Assembly: GCA_036924085.1 (NCBI GenBank)
Contig: JAVGWX010000011.1
Location: 13,001,318 to 13,065,317, forward strand
Source: Ariolimax columbianus
Lineage: Eukaryota > Mollusca > Gastropoda > Stylommatophora > Arionidae
Direction of reading: 5' to 3'
DNA length: 64,000 nucleotides
The position numbers were made by a program, and so were the translations under genes. Under the pieces are notes generated by a model, which made no database searches, was not told the origin of the DNA, and saw only the letters and a program-made list of their open reading frames with translations. Below are positions 10,178 through 19,905 of this stretch, in pieces (positions within the stretch are counted from its first letter, which is position 1; every line of letters begins with the position of its first letter).

Positions 10178-11142
10178 TTTCTACAGTTTCCTGGTTTCCT
10201 TTTCAAAGTTCAGAGACTCTGTTTTCTCCCGCCAACTTCTTCTTCTAGCCTGCAACTTTTCCCTTTGAAATTTGGCCTTAGCATGTTGATATTTTTGGTG
10301 GTGTTCTTGACATGGACTAATCTCTGCTTGCTTTCTAGATGTTTATACCTCGTTTTGCAGTTATTTTAATTCACTATTCCAGTATGGCCTATATTGTTTG
10401 CGGGCCCCTCGTCTAGGTATTGTACCTGCTTGATTGTCCACCACAGGCCGAGTGCCATAACGTTTAGCAGATATAGGCATACTTTCATATTGCGTATTTG
10501 CGTGGCATCCTGATTGCTGTGGTGCGCATTTTGGCTGGTTGCCTCCGTCTTCAGCACCTTAACGTTGCTTGGGCAGACTGTGGTCTTGCTCGGAAGGATG
10601 TGTGATGATGATGATATGAACTTATGGACCCATTTTTCAAGTATCCCCGAAGAGAGGCAGTCCAGTTTGTCTGTGTCCCAGGATCGTCACGTCCTGCCAG
10701 AAACGTAGCATATACATGAGAGTGGGGTATCTCCTTACTCCCCTTTAGTATTCTTGGCTCCTCTGCAGTAATCGTACTCCTGGTATTCCCCGCCACCTGG
10801 GAGGTCGTCACAAAGGGACAGAGGTGCAATGTCCGCTGGCCTGCATCTCTTCTACGTCCATTGGGATTACTGATAGAAGACAAAAGTAAAGAACGAGGCA
10901 AGAATGCATTTAACCCATGCAGTGGGGGTGGATTGGTTTAGCCCAGAGCATGTACCACTCGCCGGTGGGTTCTGCAGCTCTCCCTAAAGGGCTCCACCTG
11001 CTCCTCTGCCTCTTAGTCTGGCCCCTCTCCAAGGGCCTGTCCGGCTTGGGTGACCCTAACAGGAATAAAACTCCCGCCGGCATAGCCCTCTGGATCACTG
11101 GGACATGCAAGCTATCCAACCCCGTCAAGGTAGACCTACATT

Positions 11143-11213
11143 TGGAGAGAATCTTTTGGCTATTCATTATGTTCTTCAAATATGCTGGCTGTTCGTTATG
11201 TTCTACAAATCTC
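11143..11213. repeat. 29-bp minisatellite, right block
   Basis: Two and a half units matching the array at 7274-7553 (GGCTGTTCGTTATGTTCTAC), continuing it on the far side of the LINE. Confidence 0.85.
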
Positions 11214-11224
11214 CCTTAAGGACC

Positions 11225-12050
11225 AAAGATGCAGCCCCATGAATTAGCAGACAGCAGACAGCGACTCAAAGTTGGCTGTTTGCCTCAGTGTGAGCAAACT
11301 AGAGCTGACCAAGATCATGTTTCGTCTCAGATTGACGGCCCTGACAACGTGCTGCAGTCGGATATACTCCAACAACTCTGTTCAACAAACTAAGAATAGG
11401 ACATACAGATGAATGTGTCTGCGGAACTGACAAAATGGCTGCTGAGCGTCTGCTACAAAGGTTGAACATAGCAAGCCCGTGTAACCATCACCGATACCAT
11501 TCCTGGGTAATCTCTATGGAGATACCAACAGCCTCATGGTATACCATTCCTGGGCAAGCTGTATGGAGATACCAACAGCCTCATGTTATACCATTCCTGG
11601 GCAAGCTGTATGGAGATACCAACAGCCTCATGGTATACCATTCCTGTGTAATCTGTATGGAGATACCAACAGCCTCATGGTATACCATTCCTGGGCAAGC
11701 TGTATGGAGATACCAACAGCCTCATGGTATACCATTCCTGTGTAATCTGTATGGAGATACCAACAGCCTCATGGTATACCATTCCTGGGCAAGCTGTATG
11801 GAGATACCAACAGCCTCATGGTATACCATTCCTGGGCAAGCTGTATGGACATACCAACAGCCACATGTTAACCACTGCTTTCTTTAGATGTATTCAAGTT
11901 GACTCCTGACCTGTACAAAGAGGAAGAAGGAGATGACGAAGAAGAAAAAGAAGAAGAAGAAAAAGAAGAAGCTGAAAACGAAGATGAAAAAGAACAAAAA
12001 GAAGAACAAAAAAAAAGAAAAAGTAGACGAATAAGAAGAAGAATACAGAA
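11225..12050 (+). mobile_element. Composite retroposon: SINE-B head, LINE ORF end with internal 47-bp array, GAA-rich tail
   Basis: 11228-11350 matches the 5' part of SINE-B (GATGCAGC, GACTCAAAGTTGGCTG, GAGCTGACCAAGATC, GACGGCCCTG). From about 11355 the sequence reads as the LINE C-terminus (LFNKLRIGHTDECVCG, then DKMAAERLLQR). A 47-bp tandem array at 11484-11870 follows, then TTAFFRCIQVDS and a stop, matching the family's TAAFFEKIMVTV end. A GAA-rich tail runs 11920-12040. The same arrangement recurs at 14735-15356. Confidence 0.7.
11484..11872. repeat. 47-bp minisatellite inside a LINE ORF end
   Basis: About eight units, each containing GGCAAGCTGTATGGAGATAC and CAACAGCCTCATGGTATACC. In one frame the unit reads GKLYGDTNSLM, equivalent to DKLYGSVDSLRM in intact LINE copies. 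Variants: GGGCAAGC versus TGTAATC. The 47-bp period makes all three frames cycle. Confidence 0.93.
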
Positions 12051-12054
12051 GTCA

Positions 12055-12545
12055 CTAATTATACTATGTCTGTCCATGGTTAGATTTTTGTTTCTGTAAA
12101 AACTACAGTGCTACTGCGCCTCACTTTGTTCATTTTTAAAATTGTGAGCTCGGCATGAATTGGCAAGTCACTTCTAATTCAACCAAACTGTCTCTATACA
12201 CAATCGAACGCTATCTTGAGATACAATTTCCCAGCATCCGGGATCATTTGTCTATCCAATCAGTTCAACATTTTTCTGGAATCCATGTACTTGTAATTCT
12301 GCGTTAGTTTCAATACTGACACCATCAGCGTTTCTGGCATCTCGCACAGACCACCAAGCATCCACTGTTTATTTGTAAGTTCACTTGCAACTGAATACTG
12401 GTTTGCACAGTCAATAATAAACAACATATTATTATGCGTTGGTGAAATTACTTCAATCCCACAATTTGAAAAATCGAAATTATGAGATCATAAGCAGTTT
12501 CATTGAAATCATCAACTTCAAACTTCATTTGTAGTTTAGACTTGT
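12055..12545. other. No supported feature
   Basis: AT-rich, no domain or tandem unit recognised. Confidence 0.5.
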
Positions 12546-12549
12546 TCGC

Positions 12550-12826
12550 ACATTTAGCAATCGACAAGGATAAATTAGATTATAACAATCTTTTTATTCA
12601 AAATGCAGCCACCTACACGAACAAGAGGGCACAGTCACAAATTAATTAAAGAAAGATCCAGATTAGATACAAGATCATATTTTTGTAGTCAAAGATTGGT
12701 GATTGAATGCGCATAGGTAATTTTAGATCATGTGAATGTAAAAGACACTGGTTGTATACACACCATACAGAGTCTTCTATACCAGTATAAAGCTGTTAAG
12801 TTAAGTTAAGTTAAGTTAAGAAACTT
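12550..12826 (+). mobile_element. 3' end of a TTAAG-tail LINE
   Basis: Encodes, with frame breaks, the RT-LINE C-terminal motif (CNLTRGHSHKLIKE-like reading around 12615-12655, then a YFCSQRLVIE-like block) and ends with five GTTAA repeats at 12797-12825. It aligns with 63220-63512, which has the same blocks and the same type of tail. Confidence 0.7.
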
Positions 12827-12829
12827 TCC

Positions 12830-13440
12830 AGCTTTAGAAGTTTACTGACCGTCACATACTCGTAGCAGCCTATTTTTTCGGGTTTTTCCGCACACCTTTT
12901 ACAATTTCGTTTCATTTTAACTCAACAACCTACGTTATACAAGTACAGACATCTATTTTTACACTGTATAAAAAAAAACAGCGAAACATGATAGTGTTTA
13001 GCTACATTGTATTTTGTAAAACCTGTTACATGTACAGCTGTCTGGCTGCCGAGGTGCAGAGCAGGATGTGTAATTAATATAGTTTTGCATTCTCATTTCG
13101 AATGAGCAGGACGGTGCAGCTGGGAGTTCCGAGAGACCCGGTCACGTTGACGTAGTATGCTTCTAGCTAAGAGAATTAAAATAAGGCGAGGCTGCGGCAA
13201 CACTGTAGATATAATGTGTATAAAACAATAAAGTGAAAACAAATGATATATAGTTATAATCAGATAGCATAACGAGACGAAAAATAGCAAAACCTACGTT
13301 GCCACCAATAGACAACGAACAGCAAGGATAAACTAGCGAATCATAAAAGAATGGAAGAATACATCAATGGAGAATATCAATACATTAAGGCGAAAATAGG
13401 GTACTTATCTGAGAGACATCACATTGCTCATCTGACGTCT
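12830..13440. other. No clear feature; possible LINE linker near 13350
   Basis: Mostly unassigned. A frame near 13351-13390 (MEEYINGEYQYIKAK) vaguely resembles the MEQYIH frame at 2946, which may be LINE linker sequence. I could not find a target-site duplication marking the LINE's left end. Confidence 0.35.
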
Positions 13441-13447
13441 GGTTTGA

Positions 13448-14287
13448 ATGATCTTCTTAACGGAAAACTACCCAAGCATGGACTGGACCCATGCATACAC
13501 TGACGGTTCCGTAACAAATACAACACAGAACGGAGGGACAGGAGCATTCCTGAGCCTACGAAATGGCAGAAAAATAACACTTTCATTCGCTACTGGAAAA
13601 TACACAAGCAATTTCAGAGCGGAGGCAGAGGCGCTGAGGGCGGCAGTGGAAGAAATGGTGACAGGTAAAAGAAATGAAAGCCACATAGTCCTGCTTACAG
13701 ATGCTCTGGCCGTAGTCACAGCACTAAAAAGCCAGAAATATACTGAACTTAATGATTTAAGAGCAGTACTCTGTCAACTATGCCAGCAGGCCGCACCAAA
13801 AAGGGTAGTGGTGCAGTGGGTTCCATCTCACTGCAACATCCAAGGCAACGAGGAGGCAGACAGACTGGCAAAAGAAGGTGCAAAACTACCACAATCAGAT
13901 ACTAGTATGACATACGAAGAGTCAAAATGGCTTATTAGAGCTAGATACATGACCAAATGTGAAACCGAACATACTGGCTACACCAAAAACGATGCCTATT
14001 ACCAGTTGAACAGAAGAGAGCAGGTCGTGGTCTTCAGACTTCGCCCTGGCCACAATAGACTGAGGTACCACCTATTCAACAAATTGAAGATAGGTGGCAC
14101 TGACGAATGCTCGTGTGGTACCGGGAAAATGACCGCTGAGCATTTGCTGCAAAACTGCCCGACATACGAGGATCAGAGAGAGCAGATGTGGCCATCCCCA
14201 GTGGCAACACTAGACAAGCTCTATGGCAGTGTCGACAGCCTCAGGATGACCGCCGCTTTTTTCGAAACAATAATGGTTACTGTCTGA
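13448..14287 (+). CDS. LINE RNase H domain and C-terminal tail, intact frame
   Basis: 279 codons uninterrupted. RNase H catalytic residues are all present: D19 in YTDGS, E59 in FRAEAEAL, D85 in LLTDA, D138 in GNEEADRLAKEGA. A linker follows, then VVVFRLRPGHNRLRYHLFNK, CSCGTGKMTAEHLLQNC (a Cys/His knuckle) and the terminal DKLYGSVDSLRMTAAFFE block. The ORF is the 3' portion of a larger LINE polyprotein; RT is absent, so the copy is 5'-truncated. The Met used as start is probably internal. The 3' UTR is only ~10 bp before the (GAA)n tail. Confidence 0.9.
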   Translation: MIFLTENYPSMDWTHAYTDGSVTNTTQNGGTGAFLSLRNGRKITLSFATGKYTSNFRAEAEALRAAVEEMVTGKRNESHIVLLTDALAVVTALKSQKYTELNDLRAVLCQLCQQAAPKRVVVQWVPSHCNIQGNEEADRLAKEGAKLPQSDTSMTYEESKWLIRARYMTKCETEHTGYTKNDAYYQLNRREQVVVFRLRPGHNRLRYHLFNKLKIGGTDECSCGTGKMTAEHLLQNCPTYEDQREQMWPSPVATLDKLYGSVDSLRMTAAFFETIMVTV

Positions 14288-14328
14288 CAGCGTACGAAGA
14301 AGAAGAAGAAGAAGAAGAAGAAGAATGA
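14288..14328 (+). repeat. LINE 3' UTR and (GAA)n tail
   Basis: CAGCGTACGAAGAAG followed by about eight GAA triplets, the same 3' end as in copies at 5890, 32521, 36929 and 59800. Confidence 0.9.
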
Positions 14329-14734
14329 ACTTCTGGTCGTAATCCCAGTTGAACTGTGCTACAGCTACCTACAGGTCTGGTTGTTTCATCTGGCTTTTGG
14401 ATCAGTCTAGACTCATGCAACATACAAAATGCAGCGGAACGAACAGATACAATAACATCGTTTCAAGACCTTAGTTACGGTACCGTTAGCAACAGTGCCT
14501 GCAGAAATCAAACGAAAGTAATAGCTGGTTTCTCAAATCGACATTGACAAATAGATAATTCGATTCTGTTAACATTTAAAAGAGAACAATAACATCATTA
14601 ATACTCCATTCCATTTGTCTGCTTCAGGGGTCTACAACATTCTCATTGACCTCTTGTCAGGGAACACAGGAAATATCAGCGAGTGATCTCAGGTTAAATT
14701 CGTCTTTACCTACAAATGATGGAAACAATAAAAC

Positions 14735-15362
14735 ACGATGATTGAGACCAAAGACACAGCAGTGAATGAGCTATTGAAGGGAACGACTCACTTCAGGCCG
14801 CTATCATCAGGGCCAACCAACCACATCAGACCAAGACCCTATGCAACCTCCAAGTGACGGCCCTGGATACAGACGCAGCCTGTCTTATGGATAGGGAAAG
14901 CAAACCCGCTATTACCCGATGCAGACTGAGAAATCATCTGTTTGACAAATTGGACACACAGATATGCGCCCAGGTGGGCAGAACAAACAAACAGTGAAGA
15001 CATGTTCTACAGGTATGCCGACTTCACAAGAGGAGCAAAGTGATTACATGGCCCTCCCAAACCGAATTGCGAGAAAAACCTTATAGCGATGAGACACGTC
15101 TGGGAAGGACGAGATAAACTGAATGGCGAATAGACAAGTCTGGGAAGGACGAGATAAACTGAATGGCAAAGAGATAAGTCTGGGAAGGACGAGATAAACT
15201 GAATGGCGATTAGACAAGTCTGGGAAGGACGAGATAAACTGAATGGCGATGAGACACGGAAGGACTGCGAATTTTATGAGGGAAATAGATATGATTATTT
15301 GAGAGCGAACGAAGAAGAAGCAGAAGAAGAAGCAGAAGAAGAAGCAGAAGAAGAAATAACAC
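14735..15362 (+). mobile_element. Composite retroposon 2: SINE-B head, LINE ORF end with 40-bp array, GAA/GCA tail
   Basis: 14738-14912 follows the SINE-B 5' half (GCAGTGAATGAGCTATTG, CATCAGGGCCAACCAACC, CCAAGACCCTATGCAACC, GACGGCCCTGGATACAG). At about 14917 it switches to LINE C-terminal coding (CRLRNHLFDKLDT, then TVKHVLQVCRLHKRSK-like with one frame change, then WPSQTELREKPYSDETRL). A 40-bp array at 15089-15255 follows, then DETRKDCEFYEG and a GAGAGCGAACGAAGAAG tail with GCA interruptions. Confidence 0.68.
15089..15260. repeat. 40-bp minisatellite inside a LINE ORF end
   Basis: Four units of GTCTGGGAAGGACGAGATAA plus ACTGAATGGCGATGAGACAC, with GAATAGACA/AAAGATAA variants. The unit begins at the codons that correspond to KLYGDE in related LINEs. 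Confidence 0.9.
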
Positions 15363-15396
15363 AATTATATTTTTTTACCTTTTAACTGATTTCCTT

Positions 15397-15786
15397 CAAA
15401 GAGCCGATATCTTCTTCTTCTTCTTCTTCTTCGTTCTCAATCTCCCACTACCAAACTCTGAAAGGGCTTAAGTAGCAGAATGTAGTCCAGAGAACGGAAT
15501 GCGTTGTGTCGTAGTTTACAGCGTGGCTGCGATATTTGCACCTTTCGGTCCAACACATCCGACTTCAGCAAGCATTTTTCGAGTACCAGGTTAGCATTCC
15601 CTCTTTGATCCCTTCTCCTTAGCCAGTCTGCCCTGATGCAGCCTGTTATCCAGGATCACCGCGTGGAGGTGTAGAAGGGTCTTGGCAGCTATGGTTCGCT
15701 GGCCCTGACGCTAGTAGTCAGCTTTCGGTCCCTGACCACTGCAGCTCTTGCGCTGCTCAGCATCTTGATCCCCAAAGAGCCGATAT
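15397..15786 (-). mobile_element. Full-length SINE-A with 14-bp target duplication
   Basis: CAAAGAGCCGATAT flanks the insert at 15397-15410 and 15773-15786. The 362-bp insert (15411-15772) starts, on the minus strand, with GGGATCAAGATGCTGAGCAG and ends with GAGATTGAGAACGAAGAAG and (GAA)n. No ORF. I saw no tRNA, 5S or 7SL head and only a weak A-box-like TGGCTAAGGAG in the middle, so the promoter class is unknown. The central block is shared with SINE-B and SINE-C. Confidence 0.92.
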
Positions 15787-15829
15787 AACTGCTGTCAAAC
15801 TTTCTTTTAATGCCATAAAGCATATATGA

Positions 15830-16480
15830 GGTGTGTTCAAATAAAACTGGACTTAACTGCTTCACGTGTACATACGTCGATGCGCATAGTTTATTCAGCA
15901 GACTGTTGAAAACATGGCGGGTGTGATACGGAATGTGTCTGGTGTTGATCAGCGAACGATCATTCGGTTTCTAACAGCTGAAGGACGTCGACCAGTTGAC
16001 ATTCATCGAAGAATATATGCGGTGTATGGCGATAACAGTGTGTCGGAGACAACAGCGAAGAACTGGAAAACGATGTTTAAAGAAGGACGTGAGTTAACGA
16101 AAGATCTTCCCAGACCAGGTCACGCGCATATTGTTGCGTCAGAAGATGCCAATGCCAAAATTGATGCAGCAATTCAGGTGGACTGTCGCCGGAACTTACG
16201 TTCGCCACACTTTTGGCCTGCATTCTGCTATGAATATCTACTGGTCGATATCCTTCAGCTGATAGAAACCGAATCACTGCTCGCTGATCAACTCTGGACG
16301 AATTCCGTATCACACCCGCCATGTTTTCAACAGTCTGTTGAGGAAACTATGAGTCGGAGGGTAATGACAAACTTGACGGTTGGTATGTGCGTTTTACACA
16401 AGAAGTGTCCTCATCATATGTATCGTACGTATGTTTACTCGGTGCAGTTAGGTCCGGTTTGATTTGAACATACCTCGTTT
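15830..16480 (+). mobile_element. Mariner-like element with transposase N-terminus on both inverted arms (copy 1)
   Basis: Left arm: TGAGGTGTGTTCAAATAAAA, then an ATG at 15914 with a frame of MAGVIRNVSGVDQRTIIRFL, a helix-turn-helix region (RPVDIHRR, SETTAKNWKTMFKEGRE) and LPRPGHAHIVASED, the DNA-binding part of mariner transposases. Right arm, read from 16478 on the minus strand, repeats the terminal sequence and the same start (MAGVIRNSSRVDQRAVIRFL). The catalytic DDE/D domain is absent. A TA target is visible on the left; the right side reads TT. Confidence 0.85.
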
Positions 16481-16484
16481 ATAT

Positions 16485-18165
16485 ATTTTTACAAATTTGT
16501 CCAGCTTCATGTGAAGCACATGTCTTATATTATGCCACCTCCTCAAGCATTGACTTGCCTGTATAAGCTTGTATGTTGGAGATTGTGTGGCTCAAAGATT
16601 CTTCAGCATAAAATAGCCAGCCCCATGCTCAACCCTCTGTAGTCGTCTCTAACGGTTTGCTTGGCATGTTACAGTGGTATTTTTATACATTGGAAAAGCA
16701 ACAAAAAAGTAAGTAAACAAAATGAATACGTTTGTCGACAGAAGCTTTTGAATGATCCATAATATGTGTCCACAATTTAATTGACAGGTCGCACTAGTAG
16801 AGTCTGCTACAACATTTTAGTTCTCCATGTTATGGGAAAGTTTGTTAAAATATGAGAAACTGAAGTCCACGCAAACAGGCAATGTCTGTAAAAAGGGAAG
16901 AAATGATCCCGTACCTGGCTCTGCTGTCAAGGATCGTGTGTTATAGACTATTGGAAATGGAGAATGGATTCACTGTACTAGTCATCAGCATTTTATGAGA
17001 CGAGGTTGCCATCTTTCTTCTTCGCTGCATTTCCTTCCTTAACAGTAAGTTAAATACACGTTTACAGCTAGATCAACTGGTGCGTATTGATACCAAGGAT
17101 CAAACCTAGTGCGAAGCGACAGCTCAACTAGTCTTCTATTAAAAGCCTACACATAATAGCTCATTGGAGCCTGTTTTCGAAGCTCATATTTAGTTTTATT
17201 AGCATTTATTTTGGAGCGTGTTCAGGAATTGCCCCATTACATTTCCAGGTCTCAGTGCATCATAATGTTTATTACCTCCATAAGCCTCTACAAAGAAGTA
17301 AAATATATCTATAATATTCCAATAAACAAAACAAAACAAAAAACCAGGTGAATAAAGACCATGTTTTTAAAATTAAAATCAGAAGCTTTCAGATCTTTTT
17401 TTACGACGTGGTTTAACCACGATAATGTCCCATGGTACATAAAACCAGAAACCGGAACGAATGTAAAATATTTTTTTTACTACATGCACTGTCAAAGAGT
17501 TTCATCAGTTTATAAAGACTAGACCGTGAAAATTCACGGACCAATTATCACCATGAACGTATTAAACTTTTACGACAGACTTCTATCTAAAGGAAAATGT
17601 TGGTGATAAAATTCGAGTTCCATTGATGATTAATTATGCATTCACTTCCCTGCGCTCACTGGGAGTGTACGCTGGTTGGTAAAACGCATTAGTGGCAATG
17701 TTTTCGCTAAGATAGGCGGACAGTTAAATCCGCCCCTGAGCTAAATTTGCAATGATAAACATTTGTGTACGATTTTGTACAGCGGGAATTAACTATTAAT
17801 AACAATTGTTAAAAAACACGGTACAAGAAAAAAGAGAAGGTGTTAATGAATTAAAAATAATTTGGAATTTAGACTAATAATTCGAACAATTTTAATATTG
17901 AATTGATTGTCTGAGATAGGAAAGTGATTCTGCGCTAGACCGCTTCTCGCGGCAGACTTCAATCCACGTTATTAAGTGCGCCAAAGTCTCACGTCTCAGA
18001 TTCAATCATCGAGACTTTGACTTAGATAAATACTTCTTCAATTTATGTTCTTCTTTATGTTAATATACATTAGTTTTCCTTTTCTGTTGTTCTTTGTCAG
18101 TGATGATAGTCTTTTGTTCGTAGCGTGGATTTCGTTGATACTTATATTCTGACATGGTTTCTGAG
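16485..18165. other. Unassigned AT-rich stretch
   Basis: No coding domain, no array and no match to the repeat families of this window. It is the longest apparently unique stretch. The segment near 18050-18125 is weakly repeated at 18430-18510 (GTTTCGTTGATATTTGTATT type). Confidence 0.5.
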
Positions 18166-18169
18166 CACA

Positions 18170-18335
18170 TGAACGGAATCCAACCACAACAAACTTTATT
18201 GTGTCAGCTGTGCACACATCACTACGAAACTGTTGAAGACCCTATTTTTGGGTTAGGAAAGAGCTTCACGCTCCAATGCCGGATAAATATAACACTCTGT
18301 ATGGAACTATAGAACAGCTCACAAACACTTGCAGA
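18170..18335 (+). pseudogene. LINE C-terminal tail fragment
   Basis: The + frame reads PMPDKYNTLYGTIEQLTNTC, resembling the DKLYGSVDSLRMTAAF end of the RNase H LINEs. The Cys/His knuckle upstream is not preserved. Confidence 0.4.
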
Positions 18336-18524
18336 TACCACTGAATGACATCAGGTCAAAGGGCAGGGACCCACAGGCTGCTGGATCAATAACCAACTAA
18401 CCGAACCAAACTGTGTTCACCTTTGCATTTTTCCTTGTATTGTCATATGTCCGAGATGAAGATCTTTTGGTCGTAACGAATGTTTCGTTGATATTTGTAT
18501 TTTTATTTCTGAGTCACAAAAGTA

Positions 18525-19121
18525 TTCTTCTTCTTCTTCTTCTTTTTCCTCTTCTTATTATTATTATTCCTCTTCTTCTTCTTCTTCTTCTTCTTCTTAT
18601 TCTTATTCTTATTATTATTATTGTTCCGCTTCTTCTTCTGCTAATTATTCTTCTTATTAATATTATTATTATTATTATTATTATTCCTCCTTCTTCTTCT
18701 TCTTCTTCTTCTGCTAATTATTCTTCTGATTAATATTATTATTATTATTCCTCCTTCTTCTTCTTCTTCTTCTTCTTCTTCTTCTTCTTCTTCTTCTGCT
18801 AATTATTCTTCTGATTAATATTATTATTCTTATTCCTCCTTCTTCTTCTTCTTCTTCTTCTTCTTCTTCTGCTAATTATTCTTCTGATTAATATTATTAT
18901 TATTATTCCTCCTTCTTCTTCTTATTCTTCTTCTTCTTCTTCTTCTTCTGCTAATTATTCTTCTGATTAATATTATTATTATTATTCCTCCTTCTTCTTC
19001 TTCTTCTTCTTCTTCTTCTTCTTCTTCTGCTAATTATTCTTCTTTTTAATATTATTATTATTATTCCTCCTCCTTCTTCTTCTTCTTCTTCTTCTTCTTC
19101 TTCTTCTTCTTCTTCTTCTCG
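18525..19121. repeat. Compound TTC/TTA microsatellite, ~600 bp
   Basis: Blocks of (TTC)n alternate with (TTA)n. From about 18650 they form a higher-order unit of roughly 90 bp: CTGCTAATTATTCTTCTGAT, TAATATTATTATT, CCTCC, then (TTC)n, repeated about five times. It begins exactly at the 3' end of the minus-strand LINE remnant at 19122-19575. Confidence 0.92.
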
Positions 19122-19575
19122 TTCACTGTCTTTTATTTTTACGTCTACACGTTGTCCAGTTCTCTCGATAAAGGTTCCTGTATTGGAGCGCTCTTCAAGG
19201 CTTCCACACAGTTGTGTGGATATTCGTCTCCGCTGGTCAGTCCTCAGTAAGCAATTTGCTAAGTAAAAGTATATACCATTCTTGCAGAATATGTTCGGAT
19301 GTGTGTGCTGTTTGCCTGCACATACACATTGGCGAAAGAGCACATTTTTGCCTGTGTACATGGCAATTCAATCTGTTATGTCCCGGTCTCATGCAGACAG
19401 ATTCACTTGATCAAGACAGTGATAGTTGTCATTCGTTTGGTCCACTTTCCTTTTCACTTGGATAATGATCTGCCTTTCTTGGAAGGTGATTGTTTGTTCG
19501 TTTTGTTCTCATGCTGCTCCCTCCTTTGCTAACCTGTCTGCTGTCTCATTTCCTGGTATGCCTCAGTGGGATGGT
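19122..19575 (-). pseudogene. Degraded RNase H LINE 3' end whose GAA tail became a microsatellite
   Basis: On the minus strand: HxGIPGNETADRLAKEGAA (end of RNase H) near 19560-19515, then broken frames retaining an AMYTGKN/CVCAGKQHTHPNIFCK knuckle region, then DVKIKDSERE running directly into (GAA)n. Stops and frameshifts throughout. Confidence 0.7.
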
Positions 19576-19592
19576 TTTAAGTTTATTTGATT

Positions 19593-19598
19593 TAATTC

Positions 19599-19635
<37 letters not shown>

Positions 19636-19646
19636 TTCTTTCTCTT
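19593..19646. repeat. (TC)n microsatellite
   Basis: CT dinucleotides with G and T interruptions between the LINE remnant and the tRNA-like segment. Confidence 0.9.
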
Positions 19647-19647
19647 T

Positions 19648-19847
19648 CTAGGTAGCCACGTAACGCAGTGGTTAGCGCTGTGGCTTGTGGCTTCGCATCT
19701 GAGTGGTCCTGGGTTGAGGCGGAAATGGCTTTTCAGACCGCATTGGTGCCCGCAGGTTGACGCAGCCTTAAATTGGCACCGGTTCAGACCGGGATATTCA
19801 TATTCAATATTCAAATATATATCTGGCTTACTGTTAGAGTTTTTTTT
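19648..19847 (+). mobile_element. tRNA-headed SINE-like fragment
   Basis: ACGCAGTGGTTAGCGC resembles an A box, with CCTGGGTTGAGGC as a degenerate B box ~50 bp downstream. It is followed by a ~100-bp body (GGTTGACGCAGCCTTAAATT, GGCACCGGTTCAGACCGGG). It does not fold as a tRNA by eye. Right boundary uncertain. Confidence 0.45.
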
Positions 19848-19905
19848 TTCTAGAACATGTCATGGGTCATGATGAACTTTTAAAACGGTGTTCACTCACT
19901 GTTCT

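Larger units (their letters stand above)
7552..11142 (-). mobile_element. Long LINE copy (RT + RNase H, GAA tail) inserted in the 29-bp array
   Basis: On the minus strand the order is: an unclassified 5' region (11142 to ~10560), the start of the RT region including FEDSFAKDSNIEVDREK and KMMRKSPGTDGV (10177-9764), the RT/RNase H ORF (9679-7709), and a 3' end with GCGAACGAAAGAAGAAG at 7580-7552. The copy has a stop near 10365, a frameshift near 9860 and another at a run of adenines near 9685. No endonuclease domain is evident. Domain content (YADD-type RT plus RNase H) fits the I/Nimb-like group of LINEs; that assignment is by architecture only. Both flanks are units of the same 29-bp satellite. 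Confidence 0.88.

Noticed and set aside
15397..15786. Internal pol III promoter in SINE-A (TGGCTAAGGAG as A box, GGGATCGAAGAGG as B box)
   Set aside because: The two matches are only ~6 bp apart, far closer than functional A/B boxes, and the B match is poor.
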